Below are positions 35,276 to 43,529 of a DNA stretch of 64,000 nt, piece by piece. The notes under the pieces were generated by a model, which did not search any database, was not told the origin of the DNA, and worked only from the letters and a program-made list of their open reading frames with translations. A program made the translations under genes and the position numbers. The stretch covers positions 62,001 through 126,000 of the forward strand of contig JAWKNJ010000018.1 of the NCBI GenBank assembly GCA_041391765.1, given 5' to 3'. Each line of letters opens with the position of its first letter. Within the stretch, counting starts at the first letter, position 1. Source of the DNA: SHAN690 sp041391765. Lineage in GTDB: Bacteria; Bacteroidota; Bacteroidia; Flavobacteriales_G; Salibacteraceae.

Positions 35276-36088
35276 CTAGAGTTTTAGAAATTGACCAATG
35301 GCGTTTTCACATCTAATGATATAAAGCCCAGATGGAAGACCAGAAACATCCATCACATTTTGATTTGATCCGCGCAACACGATGTCACCATTCAAATTGA
35401 AAACTACAATGGCGTTTGAACTTACATTCAAATGCAATTGATCTCGAACAGGATTAGGATACGAAACGATGGTTTCACTTGATTGGATTTGATAGACACC
35501 CTCTGGAATCGTATCACTCGTATCTGATTTCAGTTCTGAAATTGTGAACTTATCCAACTTGGCATTGTCACCTGTTCGTTGTCCATTATCATCAACAGCA
35601 TTGGCGCCAATATAAAAGGTCACATCACCTAAACCTGATGAAGGCGCTGTCCAACTGACGGTAAATTCATTGGTCGCGCTTGGTGCTTTGTGCTCCACAT
35701 AATCTCTGCTACTCACCGTTCGCACATTTGAATTGGAACTTTGGTTAGACCAATCACCCGCATTGTCATCATTTTCATCGTCCAACGCAACCATTTGATA
35801 GCCGTAGGCTGCAGGTGTTCCTGAACTTGCTGAGACCGTGACTTTTACATCATATACTTTTTCTGGAATGTACTCTGTGACGACAGAATCATTCTCGTCC
35901 TTGAATTCAAAATCGATTGAAACCGTTCCAAAGCTCCCACCGGTGTGACAACTTGTGCACTTGTTGGAACTGCTGCCTGGGGCACCTGCCGCCTGAGTAT
36001 TATGCTTTGCTGGACCATCATCATAGGATTGCAGCATCGAAATCAAGGCAACCATCATCATCGAACTAAAGAGGAATCTTAATCGCAT
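35276..36088 (-). CDS. T9SS-sorted choice-of-anchor V/Reeler-like protein with CxxCH motif
   Basis: About 270 residues from ATG 36088. A signal peptide (about 1-20) is followed by a GAPG element and a single CTSCH, a c-type haem attachment motif, then HTGGSFG. A beta-sandwich domain follows (about 55-185) with aromatic positions YGYQMVALDDEND and EFTVSWTAPSSG. This is the arrangement of 'choice-of-anchor V' proteins. A T9SS sorting domain (SYPNPVRDQLHLNV, GLYIIR, final FLKL) ends it. An upstream in-frame TTG (36118) overlaps a weak -7 sequence, so the ATG is preferred. Possible surface haem protein; no partner oxidoreductase is nearby. Confidence 0.82.
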   Translation of the reverse strand: MRLRFLFSSMMMVALISMLQSYDDGPAKHNTQAAGAPGSSSNKCTSCHTGGSFGTVSIDFEFKDENDSVVTEYIPEKVYDVKVTVSASSGTPAAYGYQMVALDDENDDNAGDWSNQSSNSNVRTVSSRDYVEHKAPSATNEFTVSWTAPSSGLGDVTFYIGANAVDDNGQRTGDNAKLDKFTISELKSDTSDTIPEGVYQIQSSETIVSYPNPVRDQLHLNVSSNAIVVFNLNGDIVLRGSNQNVMDVSGLPSGLYIIRCENAIGQFLKL

Positions 36089-36229
36089 TTTGTAGAATTT
36101 GTGCAAATAAATCCACAATAGATGTCGCTACATGTATCGAAATCTTCGCAATCCTTGAATGCTAATCGCTGATTCGCGAGGTTATTTGAGCGAATCATCG
36201 TACCCTTGCAGCCCGAAAAAACAGGCTAT

Positions 36230-37846
36230 ATGATTGCAGCTCATAATGTTTCACTTGCGTTTGGAAAGCAAAAACTCTTTGATGAAGTAAACGCAAACTT
36301 CACCGGAGGGAACTGCTACGGAGTAATTGGCGCCAATGGTGCAGGAAAATCAACATTCCTCAAAATACTCTCAGGAGAAATTGAACCAAACACAGGCCAT
36401 GTCACTATAGAACCTGGAAAGCGATTGGCGGTGCTCAAGCAGAATCACCACGAGTTTGATGAAATTGCAGTTCTTGACACAGTGATCCGCGGCCACAAAA
36501 GGCTGTTTGAGGTAATGCAAGAAAAGGATGCCATTTATGCAAAGGCAGATTTTTCGGACGCGGACGGAATTCGCGCTTCTGAGCTGGAGGAAGAATTTGC
36601 TGAAATGGATGGATGGAATGCGGAATCGGATGCTGCTGCTTTGTTGAGCGGGTTAGGAATTTCGGAAGACAAGCATTATCAATTAGTTAAGGACTTAAAT
36701 GGTAGCGAGAAAGTCCGAGTTCTTTTAGCTCAAGCCATCTTCGGAAATCCTGACATTTTAATTCTTGACGAACCTACCAACGACCTTGATCTACACACCA
36801 TCTCTTGGCTTGAAGACTTTCTATTAGAGTTCAAAAACACGGTGATCGTTGTGAGTCATGACCGTCACTTTTTGGATACGGTCTGTACCAATATTGCCGA
36901 CATCGACTATGGCAAGGTTCAGCTCTATACCGGTAACTATACCTTTTGGTATGAGTCTAGCCAATTAGCGCTTCGCCAGCAGGCTGCTCAAAACAAAAAG
37001 GCCGAGGCTAGAAAAAAAGAGCTTCAAGAGTTCGTGGCTCGATTCAGTGCGAATGCATCAAAGTCCAAACAAGCAACGAGCCGAAAGAAGCTTTTGGAGA
37101 AGATCAACGTGGATGAGATCAAGCCATCTACCAGAAGATACCCAGGCATCATCTTCCAGCAGACAAGGGAAGCAGGAAATGACATACTTAAGATCGAAGG
37201 GCTGCATTATTCCAATGAAGGTCAAAAGCTCATTAATGACCTGAATGTAACCATTGAGAAAGGAGATAAGGTGGCTTTCATCAGCAGAAACAGTTTGGCA
37301 ACAACGACTCTCTATCAAATATTGGTGGGCGAGAAAAAAGCTGAGAAAGGTTCTTTCGCTTATGGTCAGACTATTACGAAAGGTTACTTGCCTACGAACA
37401 ACGAAGAATACTTTAAGAACTCAAAAGACTTGCTGGATTGGCTTCGTGACTATGCACCGGCTGGACTAGACGATACCGATGTGCGCGGCTTTTTAGGCAA
37501 AATGCTCTTCAGCGGTGATGACATCAAGAAGAAGGCAAATGTTTTAAGCGGAGGCGAGAAGGTGCGATGTATGCTCAGCCGCATTATGATCGTTGGAGCG
37601 AACTTGTTGATCATTGATGAACCAACAAACCACCTCGATCTTGAATCAATTCAGGCGTTCAACAATGCTTTGATGAACTTCCCGGGCACTGTGCTTTTCA
37701 CATCGCATGACCACACATTTACTCAAACAGTTGCAACACGTATCGTTGAGCTGACCCCTTCCGGTTGCCTAGACAAGATGATGAAGTACGATGACTACAT
37801 CGAGTCTGAGAAGATCCAGGAACAGGTAAGCGGGATGTATAATTAA
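36230..37846 (+). CDS. ABC-F family ATPase with degenerate second Walker A
   Basis: About 538 residues of tandem ATPase domains without membrane segments, a ribosome-associated translation-factor family (YbiT/EttA-like). First domain: Walker A GANGAGKST, signature variant LNGSEKVR, Walker B LILDEPTNDLD. The charged linker (about 240-300) holds KKAEARKKELQEF. Second domain: LSGGEKVRCMLSRI and LIIDEPTNHLD are intact, but the Walker A position reads SRNSLATTT, lacking the P-loop Lys. ATG 36230 is chosen over TTG 36206, which overlaps a -7-like TACCCTTG. As recalled, many Bacteroidota members of this subfamily share the degenerate site. Confidence 0.92.
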   Translation: MIAAHNVSLAFGKQKLFDEVNANFTGGNCYGVIGANGAGKSTFLKILSGEIEPNTGHVTIEPGKRLAVLKQNHHEFDEIAVLDTVIRGHKRLFEVMQEKDAIYAKADFSDADGIRASELEEEFAEMDGWNAESDAAALLSGLGISEDKHYQLVKDLNGSEKVRVLLAQAIFGNPDILILDEPTNDLDLHTISWLEDFLLEFKNTVIVVSHDRHFLDTVCTNIADIDYGKVQLYTGNYTFWYESSQLALRQQAAQNKKAEARKKELQEFVARFSANASKSKQATSRKKLLEKINVDEIKPSTRRYPGIIFQQTREAGNDILKIEGLHYSNEGQKLINDLNVTIEKGDKVAFISRNSLATTTLYQILVGEKKAEKGSFAYGQTITKGYLPTNNEEYFKNSKDLLDWLRDYAPAGLDDTDVRGFLGKMLFSGDDIKKKANVLSGGEKVRCMLSRIMIVGANLLIIDEPTNHLDLESIQAFNNALMNFPGTVLFTSHDHTFTQTVATRIVELTPSGCLDKMMKYDDYIESEKIQEQVSGMYN

Positions 37847-37927
37847 GAATTCTAAATGGATTACTGCGTGATCCATATTTCTCCGTGAAAGGAACTATAT
37901 GGCCAATCCGCTTCGCAGATTTTGCCC

Positions 37928-37978
37928 TTTTTTTTTGCCCCACTGATTGAGCAAGCTCATCATCGGGGCAAAAAAAAA
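37928..37978. terminator. Long symmetric hairpin between ABC-F gene and tRNA-Val
   Basis: Nine T plus GCCCC (37928-37941) pair with GGGGC plus nine A (37965-37978), a perfect 14-bp stem. The 23-nt loop itself folds (TGAT/ATCA and GAGC/GCTC). It can form on either strand; probably a bidirectional terminator. Confidence 0.65.
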
Positions 37979-38004
37979 GGCCATCCGCTTTCGCGAAGGC
38001 CTTT
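37976..38004 (-). terminator. Terminator of the tRNA-Val(GAC) transcript
   Basis: AAAGGCC (37976-37982) pairs with GGCCTTT (37998-38004), with an inner CGC-TTTC-GCG. On the minus strand it is followed by a run of T, 12 nt after the tRNA 3' end. Confidence 0.7.
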
Positions 38005-38015
38005 TAGTCATCAAG

Positions 38016-38090
38016 TGAGGCATACTGGATTCGAACCAGTGACCCCTACCCTGTCAAGGTAGTGCTCTAAACCAACTGAGCTAATGCCTC
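38016..38090 (-). tRNA. tRNA-Val (anticodon GAC)
   Basis: 75-nt cloverleaf on the minus strand: acceptor GAGGCAT pairs with ATGCCTC with A as discriminator. The D arm is AGCTCAGTTGGTTTAGAGC. The anticodon stem CTACC/GGTAG encloses TTGACAG, giving anticodon GAC (Val, GUY codons). The T arm is ACTGG-TTCGAAT-CCAGT. CCA is not encoded. Confidence 0.93.
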
Positions 38091-38152
38091 AATAATTATT
38101 AAAGAACGTTCGAATGGATTACTCCCTTCGGTCGTGAGCTCGCTGCGCTCGG

Positions 38153-38213
38153 TTCGAACCAGTGACCCCTACCCTGTCAAGGTAGTGCTCTAAACCAACT
38201 GAGCTAATGCCTC
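38153..38213 (-). pseudogene. Truncated duplicate of tRNA-Val(GAC)
   Basis: 63 bp (38153-38215) are identical to 38030-38092, an offset of 123 bp. The 5' acceptor strand, D arm and anticodon arm are complete. After the T-loop the sequence changes to CGAGCGCAGCG, so the T stem and the 3' acceptor strand cannot pair. It lies upstream of the intact tRNA in its transcription direction. No functional tRNA is expected. Confidence 0.85.
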
Positions 38214-38258
38214 AAACGTGGCGCGAAGATTCGAATTTTGTTGGAAATGCGCGGAAAA

Positions 38259-38972
38259 TTATTCGCTTAGAAGAATGTCCAAATTTCCGTTGACAAACTT
38301 GTCAAACTCATCCTTTGCTAGGTACTCACAGTCATCATCTGGTGAAAACTCGGAATCGTCAACCGGCTTCGGAATAATCTCCGCAGCCTTGAAGTGCATC
38401 AAGATGTTGTAATGAACGATATCGTACTCTATCAATACCTGAGGAATGTCTTCGTAAACCGTGAACCAGTTAGGTGACGGAATATCAAAGTTGGTGCTGA
38501 TCTTCATTTTACCATTCTCCGCTTTGTCTGGATACTTAATGTTGAGTTCTCTTACATCAACTCCAGCAATAGTATCGACCTTACCTGTATCTAGTACTTG
38601 GTAACCTGCGAGTTGACTACCAATGAGGACAATGTCATCGGAGTTCATCTTCAGGGCAAACTGATCGCCAAACAATGCAATCGTACTAATCATCGTTCTA
38701 GTCTCAGCATCACAGATAACCTCCATAACCAAGGCACCTGCGGCAGTCTTGAATGATGTCTTTGTTTTTGGGCCTTTGATGAATACAGAGATTTCCTCCG
38801 GAAGAACTTGAACCAAGGTTCCATTTGGATCCAGATCGGGATAAGTGACTTCGTAAACGATTTCGCCTTCGGTGAAGTTGTCAATACGCGCTCCCTTCTC
38901 TTCACCACAACCCATGAAGAACACTGTCGACAGAATCGACATCATCAAAACGTATCTATGTTTTAATGTCAT
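38259..38972 (-). CDS. Lipoprotein of unknown function (about 237 residues)
   Basis: The start is set at ATG 38972, which overlaps the upstream TGA by one base (TGATG); an upstream in-frame start at 39011 would lie inside the previous gene. Lipobox ends STVFFMGC (Cys about residue 21). The rest is a soluble, beta-rich domain: FTEGEIVYEVTYPDLDPNG, FIKGPKTKTSFKTAAG, VDTIAGVDVRELNIKYP, with an acidic C-terminus. The 'GxIxYxVxYP...K' start resembles DUF4412-like periplasmic proteins, but I do not assign a family. Coupled translation with the coiled-coil lipoprotein suggests the two act together in the periplasm. Confidence 0.75.
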   Translation of the reverse strand: MTLKHRYVLMMSILSTVFFMGCGEEKGARIDNFTEGEIVYEVTYPDLDPNGTLVQVLPEEISVFIKGPKTKTSFKTAAGALVMEVICDAETRTMISTIALFGDQFALKMNSDDIVLIGSQLAGYQVLDTGKVDTIAGVDVRELNIKYPDKAENGKMKISTNFDIPSPNWFTVYEDIPQVLIEYDIVHYNILMHFKAAEIIPKPVDDSEFSPDDDCEYLAKDEFDKFVNGNLDILLSE

Positions 38973-39883
38973 CAGTTGGTTTGTATGATCAGAGCCTTGG
39001 TGATTGACCAAAACTTTCCAGAATCCTTAATAACTATTGTGGTCTTGTGTTCGCCCACTTTCAGTTCATACGAATTTTCCGGATGGTCTGAAAGCAACTT
39101 AATGCTCGTAGACGGCACATCCAACTCCCCCAACTCCCTGCTATCCGCCTTGTTTAACGCGTTAAGATTAATGTTCTCATTCAGCTCCTGACTAAACAGA
39201 TTTGATTTCTTGGTGATACCGATAGTACTTAACTCCTTCTTACTTCCAAAGAAATAGTACACGCGACTCAATTCATTTTCCTTATCAGAAAGGATTTGCT
39301 CCTTGAGACTCAGTTCCTTTTCTAAATCCTCAGCCTTCGATTTATACTTGTCCAGACCTTCACTCTTGAGCATATACTCCGTTTGTAGTTCTGCATACTC
39401 GCCAAGCATTTGATTCAATTCTCCACCAAGTGATCCCAACTCACCTTTCAACTTCGCCAAGCTCATTTCTTGTGCCTTCACCTTCTCGTCAAGTCTAACA
39501 ACATGGTCTAATAAGAGCTTTGCCGCGAGGTTATCTTCACCTATGGTCGAACGTAAATCTTCAATGATCTTTCGGTTTAAGTGTGCAAGGCGTGCGATGC
39601 TCTTCACTTTATCGGCTATCACAGAATCATTCTGCTCTGCAGATAAATCTGCTTGTATGGCCTGCTCGAGTCGCGCTAATGAGTCCAGGTAGCTGTTCAC
39701 GAACTTAGCCCCAACGCCAATACGTGTCACGACTGAGTCCTGCGATTTAATTGTTCGCTTCAGATCTGCATTCTCTTTAGTAAGCTCGTCAACCCGATCA
39801 TTGTCCTCACCAGCGCAAGAAAACAAAATGGTTAGCAACAATATGCCGCAATACGAAAGGGTATTAATTGGGGTAAACCTCAC
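38972..39883 (-). CDS. Coiled-coil lipoprotein of unknown function
   Basis: 303 residues. Lipobox TILFSC (Cys about 23), then heptad-rich segments about 32-60, 90-130 and 130-210 (EKVKAQEMSLAKLKGELG, KSKAEDLEKELSLKEQIL), predicting a long coiled coil projecting from the membrane. A small C-terminal domain (about 215-303) contains VYYFFGSKKELSTIGI and a final strand pair ending WSITKALIIQTN. The YYxxGSKKEL segment is a feature I associate with other uncharacterised Bacteroidota coiled-coil lipoproteins. Followed with TGATG overlap by the second lipoprotein, and flanked by two tRNA-Val genes. Confidence 0.75.
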   Translation of the reverse strand: MRFTPINTLSYCGILLLTILFSCAGEDNDRVDELTKENADLKRTIKSQDSVVTRIGVGAKFVNSYLDSLARLEQAIQADLSAEQNDSVIADKVKSIARLAHLNRKIIEDLRSTIGEDNLAAKLLLDHVVRLDEKVKAQEMSLAKLKGELGSLGGELNQMLGEYAELQTEYMLKSEGLDKYKSKAEDLEKELSLKEQILSDKENELSRVYYFFGSKKELSTIGITKKSNLFSQELNENINLNALNKADSRELGELDVPSTSIKLLSDHPENSYELKVGEHKTTIVIKDSGKFWSITKALIIQTN

Positions 39884-39942
39884 GAGCTAGGGTAATGGAG
39901 TACAATTATAAATATATGATGTTAACCAAGGTCAACCAAACG

Positions 39943-39969
39943 AAAAGCCTGACAAGAAGCCAGGCTTTT
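39943..39969 (-). terminator. Terminator after tRNA-Val(TAC)
   Basis: AAAAGCCTG (39943-39951) pairs with CAGGCTTTT (39961-39969) around ACAAGAAGC. The stem is symmetric; on the minus strand it lies 10 nt after the tRNA 3' end. Confidence 0.75.
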
Positions 39970-39979
39970 CAAACTTAAG

Positions 39980-40054
39980 TGGGAGTTGAGGGATTCGAAC
40001 CCCCGACCCCCTCGGTGTAAACGAGGTGCTCTGAACCAGCTGAGCTAAACTCCC
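39980..40054 (-). tRNA. tRNA-Val (anticodon TAC)
   Basis: 75-nt cloverleaf on the minus strand: acceptor GGGAGTT/AACTCCC with discriminator A. D arm AGCTCAGCTGGTTCAGAGC. Anticodon stem CCTCG/CGAGG around TTTACAC gives anticodon TAC (Val). T arm GGGGG-TTCGAAT-CCCTC. CCA is not encoded. It is the second tRNA-Val isoacceptor within 2 kb. Confidence 0.93.
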
Positions 40055-40131
40055 TTAAAAAGGGGCGCAAATATACACCTCTTTCTTACCTATGCAACGA
40101 CTTTGATTTTTTTCTAATCCATTGCACCAGT

Positions 40132-42846
40132 TTAATGCTTGGCGAAGACCTCAGAAATGTTTGAAAAGTCCCCTTCCAACCTCTCGACAGATGAGGCTGA
40201 CAGATACAACATTGTTACCGGTGACTCAGCCACAGCGCTATACTTACTGACCAGATTATTGTGGGTTGAATTATATCCCAATATTCTCCCCTTGCTCAAC
40301 AGGTCTACCGTGTTATTTCCTTCCATCAGCTTCACATTTCCACGAGCTACGATGAACATTCCCTGGTTGGTCTTGCCTGGTTTCCATATCGTCTGTCCGG
40401 TAGAATAAATCTTCGTTTGACACAGGCTGATCAACCTCTTAATGATGTCCTTGTCCAAGTCCTTAGCCCAAGCAATGCTATCGAGCATTTCACTGGTTTC
40501 AGGCAATTCTACACTTGGCGGACGCTCGAGAAGCTTTTTCATGCGCGCCTCAATATCGTGTGTAAGTTTCGATGCCTCTCCACCATCCAAGCGACCCTTC
40601 CCTCTCAGTCGGTCCACCGTATGCAACTCATAGTTGAGCACAGACCGAATGGCTTGACGTGTGGCAATGGCGCGATAGATTTCCGGGTACGTATTCCTCA
40701 GGTTTCGAACGAATGTCTGACCACTAATGATGTTCTCATTTATCTCCTGCTCGATTCTCTCTAAGTTTGGACGCTCTGAGACCTCTTCTGCGCGATACAT
40801 ACTTTCTACAAGCTTCAGGCAATCTTCTTGTGCAGCAATGAACCCAACCGCGCAATCATAGCTTACAGCCAGCCTTTCGAAGAATGTATTCTCAGTAATT
40901 TTACCAATTACCGGCCAAGACTGTAATGTGCTCAACCATTTAGGCGGACGCCACAACACCTCCAAATCCTTTCGATTTGATAGTGAATCAGCTCCCTTTT
41001 CATCCAAGATGTCATTTACTGTGTCTGTCAAGGTCCTAACAGCCGTGGCTCCTAACATTCCCTCTTTGAACTGTTTCCAATAACCACTTTTCTCCTTTTC
41101 CAATATTCTTCTCCTATACTCAGCAACCTTAGCCACCTGCAGCTCCGACTCATCTATGTTTTCAACGAGTTTAATTTCCTTAGGAAGGTACTCAGCTACC
41201 GTGCTCCAATTCGCCTTCCTGAGATGACGATCTTCCTTCAACTTCTGCATATGACTTTCGGCACTGCTCCTCATGTAGTCCGATGCCGATTTGATCGCCA
41301 GCGCTTTCACCGGGGGCACATCGAGCAACCCTAAGTATTTGATCAGCGCTTTGATCGTGGTTGCATTCACGAGAAGTGTTAGTGTCACAGTTCCTGCGAT
41401 GATGAAAAGGAATTGATCCTTTATGGTTGTCGCCAACTCAGGAGTAATCCCCAGTGTTTCCGCCATGATATTAGAATCCACCCCCGCAACAATCAACGCC
41501 AGCGCCAGTCCAATTGCTCCTCGAAGCGCCCCATACCAAACCACAATGGCGTCTTTAACCGGCAGCCCATAGCCTGCATTTTTCATAAATGGATAGTGAA
41601 TCAAGATCACAATCGCTCGAACAATGTGAACTCCAACATAGATGATCCCGAGCACCAGGAAGTCATTTGCAGTAAAATTCGTTCGCTCAGCAATTACAAA
41701 TCCAACTATCAAGAAAATCAAGCAATTGGCAATGAATCCTGCCAATTCCCAAAACTCATGCATGAAATGCTCTACTTCGGGAGAAATGCTGGAGCGGCCG
41801 AACCCACCAATCATCAATCCAAGGGCGACTAATGCGAGCACACCAGAAACGTGCATGAAGTGTTCAGCGATGTAAAACGTGATGTATGCCGCAGCAACCA
41901 CTGCCGATATCTCGACCATGGCATCATTGAACACACCTTTGATCCAACGAAGGATGATCCAACCTACAAAAAGTCCGATTCCAACTCCGCCAAGCGCAAC
42001 TCGGAAAAATTCCACAAAACCGTTTGCATCAGATGCCTCACCCGATATTCCCAAGAAGAACACCATAAACAATACGATCGCGGTACCGTCATTTAACAGC
42101 GATTCCCCTTCGATCAATGTTCCCAGTTTTTTGCTCGCTCCAAGCTCTTTAAGTAAAGCCACTACCGCAACGGGGTCTGTGGCGCTGATGACCGATCCAA
42201 ACATGAATGCCAATGACCAATTTGCCCAGCCTTCCAGGCCCAAATCGAAATAGTCAATCGCGTATACCAAAACTCCAGTTAGAAGCAGTGCGACTATAAT
42301 CCCAGGAACTGCCAGGATTACAGAATTAGTGGCGGACTTCTTAAACGTATGAAGATCCATTGCAAAGGCCGCTTCGAAAATCAGGATGGGCAGGAATACA
42401 AAGAACAGCATGTGCGGATCTATGTGCGCTGCCCAGTGAAACGAATCTGCAATAAAGCTCACATCCATGCCCATCCAGGATTCAAATACTCCAAGACGGG
42501 TCAAAACTCCCAGCCCAATTCCAATAATAAGCAGCAAGGCAGTAAAGGGCACAGGAATCGCCTTTAGAAAATGTCTAGTCGCTGCCCCAATGAAGACGGC
42601 TACAATAATGAAAAACAGTGGGGAAGTGTCTGGACCGTGATGTCCTCCTTCATGTTCATGTTCTTGGTGCGCTTCATTCCCCGGAGCAGATTCCATGTGT
42701 TCTTGTTGCTCGATAGGATGATCGCCTGCATTGTTATAGGAAATGTAACTATGGCTTGAAGCAAAAAGTTCAGATCCATCTCCGAAAAAAGTTAACAAAA
42801 TGGCCAAGGCAGGCACAACAAAGAGCCAATAGGTTTTGAATCGCAT
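40132..42846 (-). CDS. CPA1-family sodium:proton antiporter with C-terminal cyclic-nucleotide-binding-like domain
   Basis: 904 residues. A hydrophobic N-terminus (1-30) is followed by a His/Glu-rich extracytoplasmic segment (about 44-73, with HQEHEHEGGHH). About 12 membrane helices span 76-500 with the CPA1 ion-site motifs SATDPVAVVALLKELGA (221-237) and EGESLLNDG (246-254). A cytoplasmic helical region of about 250 residues follows, then a cNMP-binding-fold domain (about 785-900, IYSTGQTIWKPGKTNQGMFIV, VKLMEGNNTVDLLSKG). This layout matches NhaP/SOS1-like exchangers. The usual phosphate-binding Arg/Glu motif of a cAMP site is not obvious, so ligand binding is doubtful. Confidence 0.9.
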   Translation of the reverse strand: MRFKTYWLFVVPALAILLTFFGDGSELFASSHSYISYNNAGDHPIEQQEHMESAPGNEAHQEHEHEGGHHGPDTSPLFFIIVAVFIGAATRHFLKAIPVPFTALLLIIGIGLGVLTRLGVFESWMGMDVSFIADSFHWAAHIDPHMLFFVFLPILIFEAAFAMDLHTFKKSATNSVILAVPGIIVALLLTGVLVYAIDYFDLGLEGWANWSLAFMFGSVISATDPVAVVALLKELGASKKLGTLIEGESLLNDGTAIVLFMVFFLGISGEASDANGFVEFFRVALGGVGIGLFVGWIILRWIKGVFNDAMVEISAVVAAAYITFYIAEHFMHVSGVLALVALGLMIGGFGRSSISPEVEHFMHEFWELAGFIANCLIFLIVGFVIAERTNFTANDFLVLGIIYVGVHIVRAIVILIHYPFMKNAGYGLPVKDAIVVWYGALRGAIGLALALIVAGVDSNIMAETLGITPELATTIKDQFLFIIAGTVTLTLLVNATTIKALIKYLGLLDVPPVKALAIKSASDYMRSSAESHMQKLKEDRHLRKANWSTVAEYLPKEIKLVENIDESELQVAKVAEYRRRILEKEKSGYWKQFKEGMLGATAVRTLTDTVNDILDEKGADSLSNRKDLEVLWRPPKWLSTLQSWPVIGKITENTFFERLAVSYDCAVGFIAAQEDCLKLVESMYRAEEVSERPNLERIEQEINENIISGQTFVRNLRNTYPEIYRAIATRQAIRSVLNYELHTVDRLRGKGRLDGGEASKLTHDIEARMKKLLERPPSVELPETSEMLDSIAWAKDLDKDIIKRLISLCQTKIYSTGQTIWKPGKTNQGMFIVARGNVKLMEGNNTVDLLSKGRILGYNSTHNNLVSKYSAVAESPVTMLYLSASSVERLEGDFSNISEVFAKH

Positions 42847-42909
42847 GTCTTTGATAGTTTAGGGCTTTGGCCGCCAAATTATTCAAATTGTTGACAAAGG
42901 CTGCTTTAT

Positions 42910-43491
42910 CTACGATAAAACTAGTTTTTCAACCTCTACTGGATAATGCTTCAACTCCAGTTCGCGTACTTTTCTCTCAATTTGGGCCGCATCATCATTG
43001 GCAACCGTGACCGCGTGCTGAGCTATTATTTTCCCTTCGTCAAAACGTTCATTGACATAGTGAATGGTAATTCCACTGTACTGTTCACCCGCTTCGGCAA
43101 CGGCCTTGTGCACCCGGGCACCATACATTCCCTTGCCGCCAAACTTTGGCAGCAGAGCAGGATGAATATTGACGATTCTATTGGGATAGGCCTTAACCAA
43201 ATATTCAGGAATCAACAGCAGCCAACCTGCCAGAACAATCCAATCAATTTTGTACTCTTCTAGGATCGCCTCGACCACTTCTTCATCCTCAAAGTCAGCC
43301 CTTTCAATCAAAACCCACTCCACACCAAAGCGCTCAGCTCGTTGGATAACGCCAGCATGACTTTTGTTCGTCACAACCAAGGCCACTTCAATTTGAGGAT
43401 GCTCAAAAAATCGCTCCATCATAGCTTCGGCATTTGTTCCTGAACCCGAGGCAAAAATCGCAAGCCGCTGCCGCACTTTGTTTGATGACAT
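42910..43491 (-). CDS. purN: Phosphoribosylglycinamide formyltransferase
   Basis: 193 residues. Third step of purine synthesis: formyl transfer from 10-formyl-THF to GAR. N-terminal phosphate loop FASGSGTNAEAM, VVTNKSHAGVIQRAERFG, AGWLLLIPEYLV, the catalytic NIHPALLPKFGGKGMYG (Asn/His of the Asn-His-Asp triad), and GITIHYVNERFDEGKII with the Asp. Divergent from the nitroreductase with 38 bp between starts; a TAnnTTTG element for purN lies there. No other purine gene is adjacent. Confidence 0.97.
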   Translation of the reverse strand: MSSNKVRQRLAIFASGSGTNAEAMMERFFEHPQIEVALVVTNKSHAGVIQRAERFGVEWVLIERADFEDEEVVEAILEEYKIDWIVLAGWLLLIPEYLVKAYPNRIVNIHPALLPKFGGKGMYGARVHKAVAEAGEQYSGITIHYVNERFDEGKIIAQHAVTVANDDAAQIERKVRELELKHYPVEVEKLVLS

Positions 43492-43512
43492 ACAGAGTGG
43501 TTAAATTGCCGG

Positions 43513-43520
43513 CAAAAGTA
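43513..43520 (-). promoter_or_regulatory. -7 element for purN
   Basis: Minus-strand TACTTTTG fits TAnnTTTG and lies 22 nt before the purN ATG, giving a leader of roughly 15 nt. The -33 region is not clear. Confidence 0.5.
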
Positions 43521-43529
43521 AAATCACGA

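Noticed and set aside
38153..38213. A second functional tRNA-Val
   Set aside because: T stem and 3' acceptor strand are missing, so it is listed as a truncated copy.
41413..42253. Several plus-strand frames opposite the antiporter gene
   Set aside because: Low-complexity, no family features, fully inside a long conserved gene on the other strand.
43434..43529. N-terminal extension of the nitroreductase
   Set aside because: It would overlap the purN start and its promoter; ATG 43530 begins the conserved region.
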